A stretch of DNA of 64,000 nucleotides. It comes from Moringa oleifera (taxonomy: Eukaryota > Streptophyta > Magnoliopsida > Brassicales > Moringaceae). Of the stretch, positions 49,640-61,421 are shown one piece after another. A program made the position numbers and the translations under genes. Within the stretch, counting starts at the first letter, position 1; each line of letters opens with the position of its first letter. The notes under the pieces were generated by a model, which saw nothing but the letters and a program-made list of their open reading frames with translations, was not told the origin of the DNA and searched no databases. The stretch covers positions 1,118,501 through 1,182,500 of the forward strand of contig JAJFZO010000287.1 in NCBI GenBank assembly GCA_021397835.1, given 5' to 3'.

Positions 49640-51340
49640 TTTATGTTTACATCTCTCTTGTTCTACTTTCGTTCTGTGATCTTCATGCTCTTTCTCAGCC
49701 GTTTAGGTGACATTACCTTTGTTAGCAGGTTATGGCTATTGGGTTCATTAACATTACCGGCTACTCTGTTCTTTCTAGCCCTTTCATGTGAATTGAACCC
49801 ATCTCCGACCAGGCTTATGGTGTTAAAATGTTCAAGTTTCTCGAGCTCACCATGTAAAGAACCATGCTTCTGCTTCTTTTCGCATCACTTTCCTTTGCCT
49901 TTCTTTGGTTCAACATGAAGAAGATCCTTTTTTTTTTGTTGGCTAAGAAAAAGATATCACCAACGAAGCTCAATTCTATATTGTTTGCTCTCTTCTTGAC
50001 CTTATTACTCAATCTTTCTTACACTCATCGCATATATATCTTAGGATTGAATCCATTAACTTTCCTTTGACACAATGCGCATCTCTCCCTATATTTCTTC
50101 ATATTCCCATCAATTATCTTCTTGTCTTTATTCTTAATCTTATAGATAAAGACATTGCTTTAAGTACAATTTGGACTAATTTCATTCGTGTGGGATCACT
50201 CAATTCAACCAATTTTACAAATCCTCTATCTGGCTAGGGAGATTCGCAGAAAGTGATGTACTTTGACTTTGATTCATCTAATTCTATGACTCAATTTTCT
50301 ATTTAGGAAAAAAAAAATAGGCAGACCTAAACATGTGAAAGTGCATTTGTTAACAGGGAAAATTGACATCTTTCATCTCTAAGGTTCAACTTGACTATTC
50401 GGGATCAAGATCTATTTGGATATGCTTTGAAGTTTAAAGTTAATTTAAGAGAGAGTATTTTTCAATCTTTTCAATGATATTTATTTGAAAAATAACTTAA
50501 ATATACGTAACTAATATGGTACCCCACAATTATATATGGAGATTTTCATTTATTACATATATATTTAGATAATATTTTAACCAAATAAAGAAAATTCAGA
50601 TGGATCATATGCTTAATCTTATAATTATGATTTTTTGACAAGAAAATAAGAAGGTTAGCTTTTTTTTTTTTTTTCATTATCATGTTAGGAAGAGAAAAAA
50701 ATGAAGTAAAGCAAGATATATTAGTTTTTGTTAAATTATTACATGATAACAGCTTTTAAAAAGATCAAAAAAAATTTTATTGAAATCAATTGTAGACAAA
50801 GTCGAATATGTGTGTTTTGAAAAGAAAAGTGAATGTACACTATGTACCAATTCAAGAGGCTACCTTTCTCCCACAAGTATGTACACCCAAAAAGAAATTA
50901 GTTTTTATATGGGCACCTTTAATATCCCCATTAATATGCCTAATAATTAACTAAATATATTCCTATACTCTCCCATACAATTAAGAATAAACTCAACCAC
51001 ATGTCCTTTATTTTTTGTACCTTTTCTAGAATAGGCCAACATGATTGGAGGTTTATCATTATCGCTTCCTAAAAGAGACATTTTTTCCTCAAGGTGAAAT
51101 GAAGGAAATTAGCATTAAATGGTGTTATATGGCTTTCAAGAAGCTTCAAAGTACAATAGTCCTTTCTAATTAATCGATGTGCTTCATGTTCATGGGAAAA
51201 ACTTGAGGGACTAGAAGAAATTCTAAGTATTACTACCGACTCAAATGACCATTCAAGGTCAACACCTAAATTAGGAGGCAAGTATTTAATTACAAGTAGT
51301 GGAGGAACCCAAAGCTCATTCGAGTTAAGACACATGAAGA
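49640..51340. other. No assignable gene; hydrophobic frames
   Basis: Overlapping short hydrophobic frames at 49601-49918 and 49864-50070, and a minus-strand frame at 51069-51365, match nothing I recognise. The first two might be remnants of a membrane-protein gene broken by shifts. A poly-T run lies near 50659-50674. Confidence 0.35.
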
Positions 51341-51349
51341 ACACGATGG

Positions 51350-51560
51350 TGTCATTAGCCATCAATCATTTTTTATGGTGTGATTGGCCACCAATTTTGC
51401 TCAAAAACTTCTTTTCCTTTAGAAACAAAAACATAAACTCCATTCAAAAACAAACATTAGTCAACTTTACCAAAAAATTTAGGATAAGGAGTCAGTTATG
51501 TGTCAAAAGGATGTGTATCCTTACTAGCGCTTAAGAATTGGTACCACTTAAATAAGATGA
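51350..51560 (+). repeat. Dispersed leader repeat, copy 5
   Basis: It contains 'tttatggtgtgattggccacc', the clearest match to the shared block, and then 'aggataaggagtcagttatg' and 'ggtaccacttaaataa'. Unlike the other four copies, it is followed by a minisatellite and no gag-like ORF was found behind it. Confidence 0.65.
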
Positions 51561-51602
51561 TCTCATATTTTGGACCATAATAATTTGATGTTGTTCCCTA
51601 AG

Positions 51603-51646
51603 TATAATCAATATATATATATAGACACACACACACACATACAAAC
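51603..51646. repeat. (TA)n / (CA)n microsatellite
   Basis: A TA run followed by 'gacacacacacacacataca'. Simple repeat. Confidence 0.85.
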
Positions 51647-52499
51647 AAGGAGAGATTAACTTTTACTTAATTTCATAATTTTCAGAGAAGCCATATTAGA
51701 CTTAATCAAAATGTTACAAATCTCAAAATAAATTTATTACGTTGTTTTATGCAAGAATTTTAGTCTAATTGATACTAGATCTTTAATTTTGAAAAACAAA
51801 TATGTTTTAATTTAGAGATGAAAATATAAACTTCATCAAATCTTTTATTCTTGAAATAATTTTAGAGAAAATATGAAATGCATCACAAAGTTTACAATAT
51901 CAGATATAATAAATAGTGAACAATAAATGCAAATATGTGGAAGGAAATATTCTTCATTCATTTCTATAAAATAGATACAAAAAAATGAATAATATCTTCA
52001 ACATAATTAATGAGCTATCTATCTGGCGAACAGTGTATTATCTGAAAAACTTTTTAAAGAGAGATTCTAAGCTTTAAGAGGCTAGACTATGTGTTCAAAA
52101 AAAAATTAAGAATGCAGAGCTATAGAGATGTAGCAATGCAGAAGTACCAAAATACAAAAGTGGAGATGCAAAGATTCTATAAAATGTAAAATTGGATAGC
52201 TCCTATCTAAAAAAGATACATCAATTTAGTTCCACTTGCTCTATCAAAGATGGATCTAGTTGTAGAAGAGAAAATAGGGGCAAAACCCACTAGAAATTCA
52301 AAATTTTATTACATGATAAGAGGGAACACAATGTTGGATAGTCCGTTCGGGCTAAAATGCACGCTCTGTGTGTATTCCACTGGTAGTCTTCCACTAACTT
52401 CTTAAGTCTTCTTCTTCTAACTTTGAGAGTTTTTCTTTTAGCTATTCACTTAAAGCCCAGTGAATTCCGCATCTAAAACTCGATGTATCATTAGGAGTT

Positions 52500-53690
52500 G
52501 CATTATAACTGCACTTGAAAATATGTTTTTAGTCAAAGTCAATGATATCTTGATATTGGATTGATCTACTATGAGAACTTGGTCAATTATATTAGGATTA
52601 AGTTTATTTTGATGTGAGATCAAAGTTAATCACATCTGAAGTTCGATTAGTCTAATGTGAGCACTTAGTCAATCATAATAGGATTGAATTAGTTTTAATG
52701 TGAGAACCAAATCAATCACATTTGAAATCAGATTGATCTACTATGAAAACTAAGTCAATCAGATTTGGATCAAATTAAATTTGATGTGAACAAAGTCAAT
52801 CACATCTAATAAAAAAATCAGTGTAAGAACAAAGTCAATCACATCTAGTAAAAGATTGATCTAATGTGGGAACTAAGTCAATCACATTTAGATCAATTTA
52901 AATTTGATGTGAAATCAAAGTTAATCATACTTGGTAAAAAACTAATATAATATAAGAACTTAGTCAATCATATTTATATTAATTTAAATTTGATGTGAGA
53001 TCAAAGTCAATCATATGTTGTATAGGACTGGAGATGAAATTTAATGTGAGATCAAAGTCAAACGCAATTGAAATTATATAAGATTTGTAACTCGATGTGA
53101 GATTGCATGTAATTACATTAAGAATTATACTATACCTATAGCCCAGTGTGAGGTCAAAGTCCACTACCTTGGGAGTCAACACCTATAACTCGACATGAGA
53201 TTGAAGTCCATCACATTAGGAATAAATTGGATCACATTGGGAAGAAAATGATATGAGAGTAGAATCAATCACATCAAAAAGAAAATTACGTAAATATGAT
53301 AGTAGAGTCAATCACATCGAGAACAAAATGATGTGAATGCAAATTCAATCATATCAGGATAAGCATGGGAAGTCTTCAAAAATGTAGTCCTAAGCTGACA
53401 TTGAGATATACTTATGAATTTACTTCTGACCTAACTTCGGAGTATCTTTATTATTCTATTCTCAAGCTTATGTCAAAGTATATTTATCATTCTACTCTCG
53501 ATCTTACATCAGGACGTGCTCATTATTTTTTTCCTAACCTAACGTTGGGAAGTGCTCATCATTCTATTCTTAACCTGACATCAGGGCGTGCTCATCATTT
53601 TACTTTCGACTTGATATCAAGGTATGCTCATCATTCTACTCCTGACCTGACAATGAGTGTGTTCATCATTTTAAGCCTGACCTAATATTG
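52500..53690. repeat. Degenerate minisatellite, two unit types
   Basis: From 52500 to about 53350, variants of 'agtcaatcacat' alternate with 'gatgtgagatcaaag' at roughly 45-65 bp spacing. From about 53390 to 53690 a second unit of about 45 bp, 'ctcatcattctactcttgac' plus 'ctgacatcagggcgtg', repeats about six times. The repetitive 106-codon frame at 53365-53685 is a by-product of this array and not a gene. It lies downstream of leader repeat copy 5, so it may be internal non-coding DNA of that element. Confidence 0.75.
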
Positions 53691-53809
53691 GGGTAAAAAT
53701 ATGATAATGAAACTTGACACATAATCCCGATCTAAAAAGATTTGTTGATATTTAACTTCTTTTTTATTATAGTTTTTTCTTAAATATTAAAGCTAGTTTA
53801 GGTGTCTAC

Positions 53810-56500
53810 ACTTGGAAGCCAAGGATTTGAGATAGTATGGTTAGAGCTACCTTTAGATAACCCTGTCCCAAACCATAAATTGGATATATCTCTAATGTTT
53901 ATGTGTTGTTTACTTCATTTTGGGTAATGCACGAGCCAAGTAGCCCTTAAGTTCTTTAAAGATGGTATCCTGGAAATGGTGCTTCAAGTCCACTATAAGG
54001 ATCATCTATGTGCCATAATTACAATTAAAGAATGATGGAGGGTCTCTACCCTATCCAAGTTGATAGGAAGCAGCATTAATACAAACATAAAATGTGGTAT
54101 TATAGTAATATCTAGCCTAAGAAAACCAACCAACTCCATTTTTTTAAAACTTATCATAGGTAAAGAAACACTAGATATGTTTCCAAGCATCTATTGGTTA
54201 CTTCGCTTAACTGTGGATTTGAGCGTGATAGGCAATGCTTCATTTAAGACATATGCCTAGCAATTTAAATAACTTAGTCCATAAGTGGTTAAAAACACTT
54301 TGTCTCAATAAAAAATCAAGGAATTAGATATAGAGTCACGCCACCTTTTTAATGAAAGTTACTACCACATTTTGAACACTGTAAGGATGATGCAAGCTCA
54401 ACCAATCAATCGCTATTAAAAGAAAACCAAACCCCTCTAATTTCGGTAAACCTTCTACAAAATCTAGTGTAAGATCACCACAAATAAGCTCTGAAAGCAG
54501 TAGAGACTAAAGCAATCGAGTTAAGAATAAAGAAATATGTTTGTTCGATCAACAAACAATTGAATAGCTTTCTTTATTCTAGCCCATTATAACTCAGTTA
54601 GAGATGTTTATACACATGCAAAAACCTTGAGTGACCTCCAATGGACTTATCATTATATGTCTGTAACAATGCATGAATTAAGGCAATAACAGTTGTCCTT
54701 TACATAACATTCTTCCTTACTCCAAAGTGTAATTTAAGTGCTAATATGAATTCATCAATAAATTATATATAATTTGATCAATAACATCGACTTAAGAACC
54801 CATAGCTTGTCTATCTAAAACTTGTGAAAAGATCACAACCATTAATCCTACATTGATTAGCACACTTAAAATAGTGCTAACTACCTTGTTGTCTAAACTT
54901 AATCTATACTAAATTTCAAATCATACCCCAAGAGCTTGTATACCAAATGTTGATGATCTTCATTCACCACTCGTTGTCTAAATAAGAACTTAAGGTCATG
55001 TTGGTCAAAGTTACCATAAATCATTTTCCTAACACATAATGACGCCATTTATGAAAAGCCAAAACCTTTATCATAAGCTCATGTTAATACATTGATTTAG
55101 CTCAAGCTCAAATGAGTTGCATCTGATTGAAATAAGCTATAGGTTGATGAAGTTACATAAGAATAGCTCATAAGCCATATTCCCAAGTATTAATTTCAAT
55201 AATAAATATATAACTGAGTAAAATTTGAAAGAATTAACATAATAGCGAAAAATATAACATGCTTTAACTTATTGAATGCCTTTTTTTACTTCCACATTTC
55301 ACCCAAATGAATCTTTCTTAAGCTATTCAATTAATAACAAAACAATAGCACCATATCCGCCCATAAAACATCAATAATACTGTGTATGGCCCAAGAATCA
55401 CCTTTATTCATGAAGGGATTAAGGTTGGTTTGGTTATGATAGCTGTCACTTTAGTTGCGTTTGTTGAAACCTTTTGTCGCCAACATGTGACTTGAATACT
55501 TTATGTTTGATTGAGCCAAAAAGAATCTCTTCTCATTGGCAAAAACACAGGGTATTCCTAATATCATAAGGACTAAGTCCATGTACATCTAATGTTCCTC
55601 TAAGGTGCAACTATACACCAAGATATCATAAAAATCATAAAGACATATTTATGTGGAAATTCTTCAAATATCATATTCATCATTGACTAAAAAGTGAAAG
55701 GAGTTTTGGTTTGTTCCAACAACATACTAGGAACTCATAATGCCCGTCATGTGTCCTAAAGGCTATTGAGTACTTCCTCTTATTTAACTCTAATCTAGTG
55801 ATACCTTAACCTCAAGTCTAACTTTCTAAACACCATAAGTCCCTGTAATTCATTTTAAAACTCATTAATGACAAGAATTGGGAGTTTATTAGGGATTATA
55901 ACCTTATTGAAAGCATGATAATTCATAAAAAAATCTCTCACTACCATCCTTTTTCTTAACAAAGAATATTGGACACAAAGACAATCGATATTAGGTTGAA
56001 TTATACTTGCTAACAACATCTTTTTAATATGCCTTTCTATCTCTTTTTCTTTCCTTTTTCATTTTTTTCTTAGTGTGGGTAATGATAAGGCGTAGTATTG
56101 AGATGGGGACTCCGTTAATGAGTTGAATAGCATGATTAGCATCACAACTTGGCAAGAGCCCATTTGATTTCTCGAATACCCATTGATGTTACTGCAATAA
56201 TCCTAAATGTTGTTGAAAATTAAATGGAGGCCATAACATTGCTTCCCAACCCATGCTTTCTAATTTTGCCCAAATGTTTTGTCTTTCATATCGAATAACT
56301 TTCATCATTATCTTGAGAGATACTAGAGTCTTACTTGCTCTTGGATCTCCTTCAAAGTCATTATCACATCCCCTACGCAGAAGGTTGTAGTCAATCACTT
56401 CTAATTTGCTCGCATTTCTTGAAGGTTGCTCAACTATTTAAGTTCAAGAATAATGTCGATGCTTCCAAAGTCAAAAGTTAAGAAATCTTCCATTATGACT
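53810..56500 (-). pseudogene. Ty3/gypsy pol remnant, chromovirus-like, minus strand
   Basis: Read from 56500 downward. A post-protease linker contains 'GDPRASKTLVSLKIMMK' (56398-56189). RT has 'RMVVRDFFMNYHAFNKV', 'GLMVFRKLDLRLRYH.IRVK' and the active-site area 'YDILVYS' (about 55970-55590), where the usual F/Y-x-D-D has lost an aspartate. RNase H-like debris follows. Integrase has 'DFVEGLPKLEGFG' and 'LIAID.LS' (about 54480-54420), then 'AYHAQIHS'. The end, near 54190-53880, resembles the post-integrase chromodomain region but is too worn to confirm. It is not functional. Confidence 0.75.
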
Positions 56501-57125
56501 AATCCATGCATTTAGATGACTAGTCCTTTACAAATTCCTTTTTTTTTTTTCAAAATTATTTAGTCCTCATGACCACCCATAATTCATTATAAAATAATCA
56601 GAATAAACAATTATTAGACCAAATCAAGAGAAATAACCCACAATCAACAAGAACTACTACCTCAAATTATCAATCATCCATAATCGATAAGAACCACTAC
56701 CTCAATTTGAAATTAATGAAATATTTTTGAAACCAAAAATTATATCAGCTCATTTATAAAAGTTTTCTTTATTTTCCTTTATTCTCCATCTTTTCTCTTT
56801 TTTTTTTTAATTTCTTGGTTGTATGGCTTTCAATAAAAATGAGTTTGAAAATTTTAGATGTATTATTTTTAATATGAATAAATAACTCTAAAATTTTGAA
56901 AATATACAATGATCTTCACTTGTAAAAGTAATATTATAATTCATAAAATAACATATTTTTCTGTTCTTTTAAAAAAATAAAAAAACAACAAAAAAAAAAC
57001 TTTTTTTTTGAATGGAGGAAGAAATAACTAAATGAAATTTTGAAATGCTTAAGAATAATTTGATATTACTAGAAAATACATCCCACTTATTGGGAGATCA
57101 AAAGCTTAGAAAATCTACAAAGAAG
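56500..57125. other. AT-rich spacer, no gene seen
   Basis: Poly-T and poly-A runs (about 56538, 56798, 56987-57009) and no coding signal. Confidence 0.5.
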
Positions 57126-59985
57126 AGAAAGCTCTAACATTGAAGTCGACATTAGTTCTCAAGAAATCAATAGCATGAGTGATACATTTGCATTTTATAG
57201 ATATTTAAGATGATGATCTTGGCTTGATAGGAGCATTTTTTTTATTTATAATGGAATTTATAGATCTTTATAATTTTTTCTAGCATGCATAATTAAAAAG
57301 ACATAAAGAATAAGCTTAAAGAAAATCATTTTAATGATATATTTCACCATAGTCTAGTTAATTAATAGTTAAGCATCTCGTTATACTTGGGTTAAGTTGA
57401 CATGGAGACATTTATTGATACTTGCTCACTATAGTAACCAAGTTGATCAATCCAACTTGCCCCAATTGATTTTTATGTAACTTTTTCTAATTGATTGGGA
57501 TAATTCACATATCAACATGCATAGATATTATACTTTTTATCATAATATATTTTTTTGAAATAAAATTATTTTATATGTAAAGTAAATTAAAATCTTAAGT
57601 ATTTATTTTACTAAATTGTTAGATGTTAATATCTATTTAAAAATTTAACACAGTTTGGATTTTCATGTATTTTATTAAATTATTATATGTTGATATCTAT
57701 TTGAAAACTAATTAGCAAAAATGGGAATTCATGGGGATGCATGCATAAAGCACATTAATATGTCAATTACACCTAATGGATACAAATATTTAGTAAAATT
57801 TAAAACCAAAAGAGAAAGTCAATTATGAAGAATGTCACGAAGATCACAATTGAAGGAATCAAGACAAATGTCTGATCTCATAATAAACCATAAAGATTTA
57901 TTACCATTTAAAGAGTGAAGAGCGATAATATAACATGAAGAGCGAGGATCCATTGGCATCAAGCACAGACCTCCAAAATGAAAGGAAACAGAGAGAAGCG
58001 ATCATGGGTTTTGAGTCTCGCTGTTGCAGTAATGTTGTCATTCTTCTTCAGCACGTCAGCAAATGCCAGAAAGTTAGCTGATCGTTTGAACTTCCGGATG
58101 CCACCAAAGGGACCGGTTCTTCCATCAGGGCTGCCTAGCCCGGCTACTCCACCGATGAGGTCAGGGATGCTTCCCAAGTTTACGCCACTGCCTCCGTCAG
58201 GGCCTAGCCAACGTCAGCCATCGATTATACCTCCGCCGCTGAGCTTTGGGATGCTACCGACGGGAGTGCCGATTCCTCCTTCAGGACCTGGCCGCGGGAT
58301 AAACCAAATCCACCGCTCCATGCTCTGAGCAGACAGGGCTTTTTCTAATTAATTGTCTCATTCTCACAGACCTTGTTCTTTCTCTAATAATGTTTGTGCA
58401 ATATCTTACGTTATAAATATTATAAATTATTGTTTTTTCTTATGAAAAAGAAATAGGAAATGGATGAGTTTCTCTCCTTTCATTTATGCACGGTGAATAT
58501 ATCCAAGTAATTTAGCAAAAATTTTCTTACGCTAAAGAAAAAAGAAACCCGTTTTCAAGTTTTTTAATTTTTTTCTGGCTTTTTTTCAAAATACCTTTTT
58601 AATTAAATTCACCTGATAACTGTGAATTTCAACCTATATCAGATTTTGGTCTCTCCCTTTGGCTTTGTGGTCTCAATTTACCTACTTTGTCGTTTGCAAT
58701 TTAGCAAAAATTCTCCAAGTTTTGACGATACTTTCTTAACGAAGTCACCTAGCTATGGATCTCAATTTGTATTAGAACTTGGCAGCATGGCTAAGTAATA
58801 ATAAGAACAAGATATCATATTCTACAACAATTTCGGGGGATATTTAAAAAGGATCTAAGCTTATGATCAATATCCTCGTTTGATTTCAATTGGTGTTGGA
58901 TTTTTATTAAAATATTAAAAATATTTTAATAATTTAATATAGTAATATATTAATATAAAATATAAAAAAATTAAATTATTAATTTTATTAAATTATTACG
59001 TGTTATTATTTTATCAAAGATTAATACAGCTCAGATGAATAAAAAAATTTAAGTCAAATCTATAAATTGATATTTCATGAAGTTTTCAAAAATTAATGTC
59101 TATGTTTAATTTTTACGATATCTTCATGATTCAACGTCAATAAATTTATCTTGAATTATTGCTTTTATAATATCTTTATTTCTTCTTTTCAGCCACATTC
59201 AAGAATGGAATGATGAAAAACGAGGACTAATTTAAATTGTGTTTTTACTTTGTAGTAATGGTGATGAACTAATCAAGAGCATACATAAAAAGTTAACAAG
59301 AATATATTAAGTAAATTAAAATATTTTTATGAAATTATGATTTATTTATTTTTAAAACAAAAAAATAATTTTTAATTTATCAAATTAATAAAATAAATAA
59401 TTAAATTTATTTTATTAAATTATCATATATCATTATTTCTTAAATATAAATAAAAATTATTTAACAATATATAAATTTTTTATATAATAACTAAAGTGAA
59501 TATATATATATATATATAATAAAATCAAATACTTTTTACAATATAAACACATCATTTAAGATCATATATGCTCTTCTTAAATCAATCAACAACTTTAAAA
59601 AATATTTAAATAGATCTTAATTTATCGAAAATAGTGAAATTAAATTCTCTGTTAACAAAATTTTCATGATAATATCACAAATTGGAGATTTGATGAGGGT
59701 GAAAATGGCATATTAAGAAAATTTAAAAAAAAAGTAAAAAGAGAAGTCTTTAACCAATTGATTTCCACAAATTTTCACCAACCCCTTTTCAAAACTCTCT
59801 CTTTGCAATTTCTAGAGTGATGTTCCGTACTTTTATCGCCTTCTCTAGGAGGCATATTCAAAGTGAAAGAATCTAACATGTTTAGTCTTTTTATTACTAA
59901 GAACTAGACATATGAAGAAGAATAAAAGAGTCCAAGCAAAGCCCATTTATCTCTAACAATTAAGGAAGCGAGATGCATAGTCAAC
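57125..59985 (+). repeat. Segmental duplication, copy D
   Basis: Direct repeat of copy C (47050-49630). Its right end nearly coincides with the start of a copia LTR at about 60007, so that element may have landed in or next to the duplication and cut the alignment. Confidence 0.85.
57978..58328 (+). CDS. Multi-core IDA-like secreted peptide precursor (three units, altered C-terminus)
   Basis: This is the 116-residue paralogue of the 47978 gene, with the start ATG at the same relative place. The signal peptide (residues 1-30) is nearly identical, ending 'STSANA'. Three cores follow: 38-54, degenerate ('FRMPPKGPVLPSGLPS'); 63-77, intact ('GMLPKFTPLPPSGPS'); and 90-105 ('FGMLPTGVPIPPSGPG'). In the last core Lys is replaced by Thr and the final Ser by Gly. 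One 84-bp unit is absent compared with the paralogue. A one-base deletion just after the last core (near 58298) shifts the frame, giving the tail 'INQIHRSML' and an early stop. The middle core could still give the same peptide as unit 2 of the paralogue. It may be functional or an early pseudogene. Confidence 0.7.
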   Translation: MKGNREKRSWVLSLAVAVMLSFFFSTSANARKLADRLNFRMPPKGPVLPSGLPSPATPPMRSGMLPKFTPLPPSGPSQRQPSIIPPPLSFGMLPTGVPIPPSGPGRGINQIHRSML

Positions 59986-60006
59986 ATTATGAAGCTCATG
60001 GTCTTA

Positions 60007-61356
60007 TGTGGTTGAATATGGAGACTAGTTTTAATGATAACAAATGGTCTTAAGAACTAATCATTTAAATTAGTATTACAACATCTAGAGATGAAAGGAC
60101 CCAAGAGCGCATAATGCGTACATTCAAGTTCTTGCAACAAAAAGAAAATTTGAAGAGTAAATAAGTAGTCTAGGGATTCTAGAAGTTCTAAGAACTTAGA
60201 ATTTTAAGCATATTTGTAAATCTCCTGATTTATGTGCTCAATAGACATCTTAGTGAATGCGCGAGGACAAAAAGTTTTCATCAAAAGAATTTATAGACTT
60301 CAAAGTTTTTTTTCTTTCAACACTTTGTGAATCCTTAGAATTAAAAGAATGCATACTTTTGAATCTTGAAAACTTAAAATATACATAGCACACACAAATG
60401 ACCAAATCTAGTAGCGATCGCAGTACCACCTTGTTGAAACACAATGTCACCTTGCTAAATAGTAGTTGATGTAGTACCACCTTGTTAAAGCACAATGTTA
60501 CCTTGCTAGATAGTAGCTGATGCAATACCACTGTGAATAAGGTGTGGTACTGCAATGCTATAGGTCCACAAAATTACTCCTACGAGAAGTGAAATGGCAC
60601 ATTGCTAGATAGTGGCTAGCATGGGACTGCTGTATTGGACCGTGGTATCACTGCGTTAACAAAATTTAAATTTTGAAATTTGAAATTTATATCTAATGGC
60701 CCTCTATCATGGTACTCCCTAAAAAATCTTAGTACCACTATGTCAAAACCATGTGTGATTTTAAATCTTCTCTTTTTGTGGCTCACGGATCTTTTTTTCA
60801 AAAAAGAGTATAAAAGGATTTCAAAAGGCATTCTCTATAGCTTTTCTGCATTTTAAAAAAGCTTAGGCATTCATATTTTAAAAGATCTTTCATTTTCTCG
60901 ACTAAATCTTCATATCATCTATTGAGCACAAAAGCTTGTGAGATCTAAAGCTTTCAATTGCATTTATGTCTACTCTTTGAGAGAGTTTCATGATTCGTAA
61001 TTACTTTGAAAAAAAATTGTGTTTAAGATTTGTGGTGAAGGGAGTCATCATTTGTAAAGAGATTTGGTTTAGAAAAACCAAGGGTTGATTCCTAAAAGGT
61101 AGTGAAAAATCCTCAAGCAAGTTGCTTAGAGATATAGATGTAGGCTAAGAGAGATGAACCACTTAAAATCTTGTGTTTTCATTCTCTACCCTTCTATTTT
61201 AGTGTACTTGTATTTGTTAATACATTGTCATAGTAGTTAGTTGCAATCAAAACTTTTTAAAAAAAAAAAAGAAAAGAAAGAAAATTTTGCTATATAAGCA
61301 AAAAATTTTAAAATACTTGATTCACCCCTCACTTGGGTTCCATATTTAAGGTCAAA
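60007..61356 (+). repeat. Probable 5' LTR of the copia element
   Basis: The start is taken at 'tgtggttgaatatgg', next to 'ttttaatgataacaaatgg', an LTR opening seen in this class. The end is placed just before the primer site at 61360. No second LTR is in the window for comparison, so both edges are estimates. Confidence 0.5.
60410..60545 (+). repeat. Tandem repeat inside the copia LTR
   Basis: A unit of about 58 bp, 'gtaccaccttgtt.aa.cacaatgt.accttgcta.atagtag.tgatg', is present twice in full with a partial third start ('caataccactgtg'). It lies in the predicted U3 region. Confidence 0.75.
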
Positions 61357-61359
61357 AAG

Positions 61360-61374
61360 TGGCATCAAAGTGAG
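61360..61374 (+). other. Primer-binding site, initiator Met-tRNA type
   Basis: 'TGGCATCAAAGTGAG' is a slightly altered form of TGGTATCAGAGC plus the following bases common in copia elements, placed directly after the LTR. Confidence 0.65.
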
Positions 61375-61421
61375 GTGCTCAAACTTTGTTAAACTTAAGT
61401 GTTTAGAGTTGAAGATTATAG

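Noticed and set aside
49601..50070. Possible membrane-protein gene
   Set aside because: The hydrophobic frames overlap and shift, no family motif was recognised, and the ATG at 49601 is not kept in duplication copy D.
53365..53685. A 106-codon frame with about 15-residue internal repeats
   Set aside because: It is the translation of the minisatellite units. It has no signal peptide or conserved domain and ends with the array.
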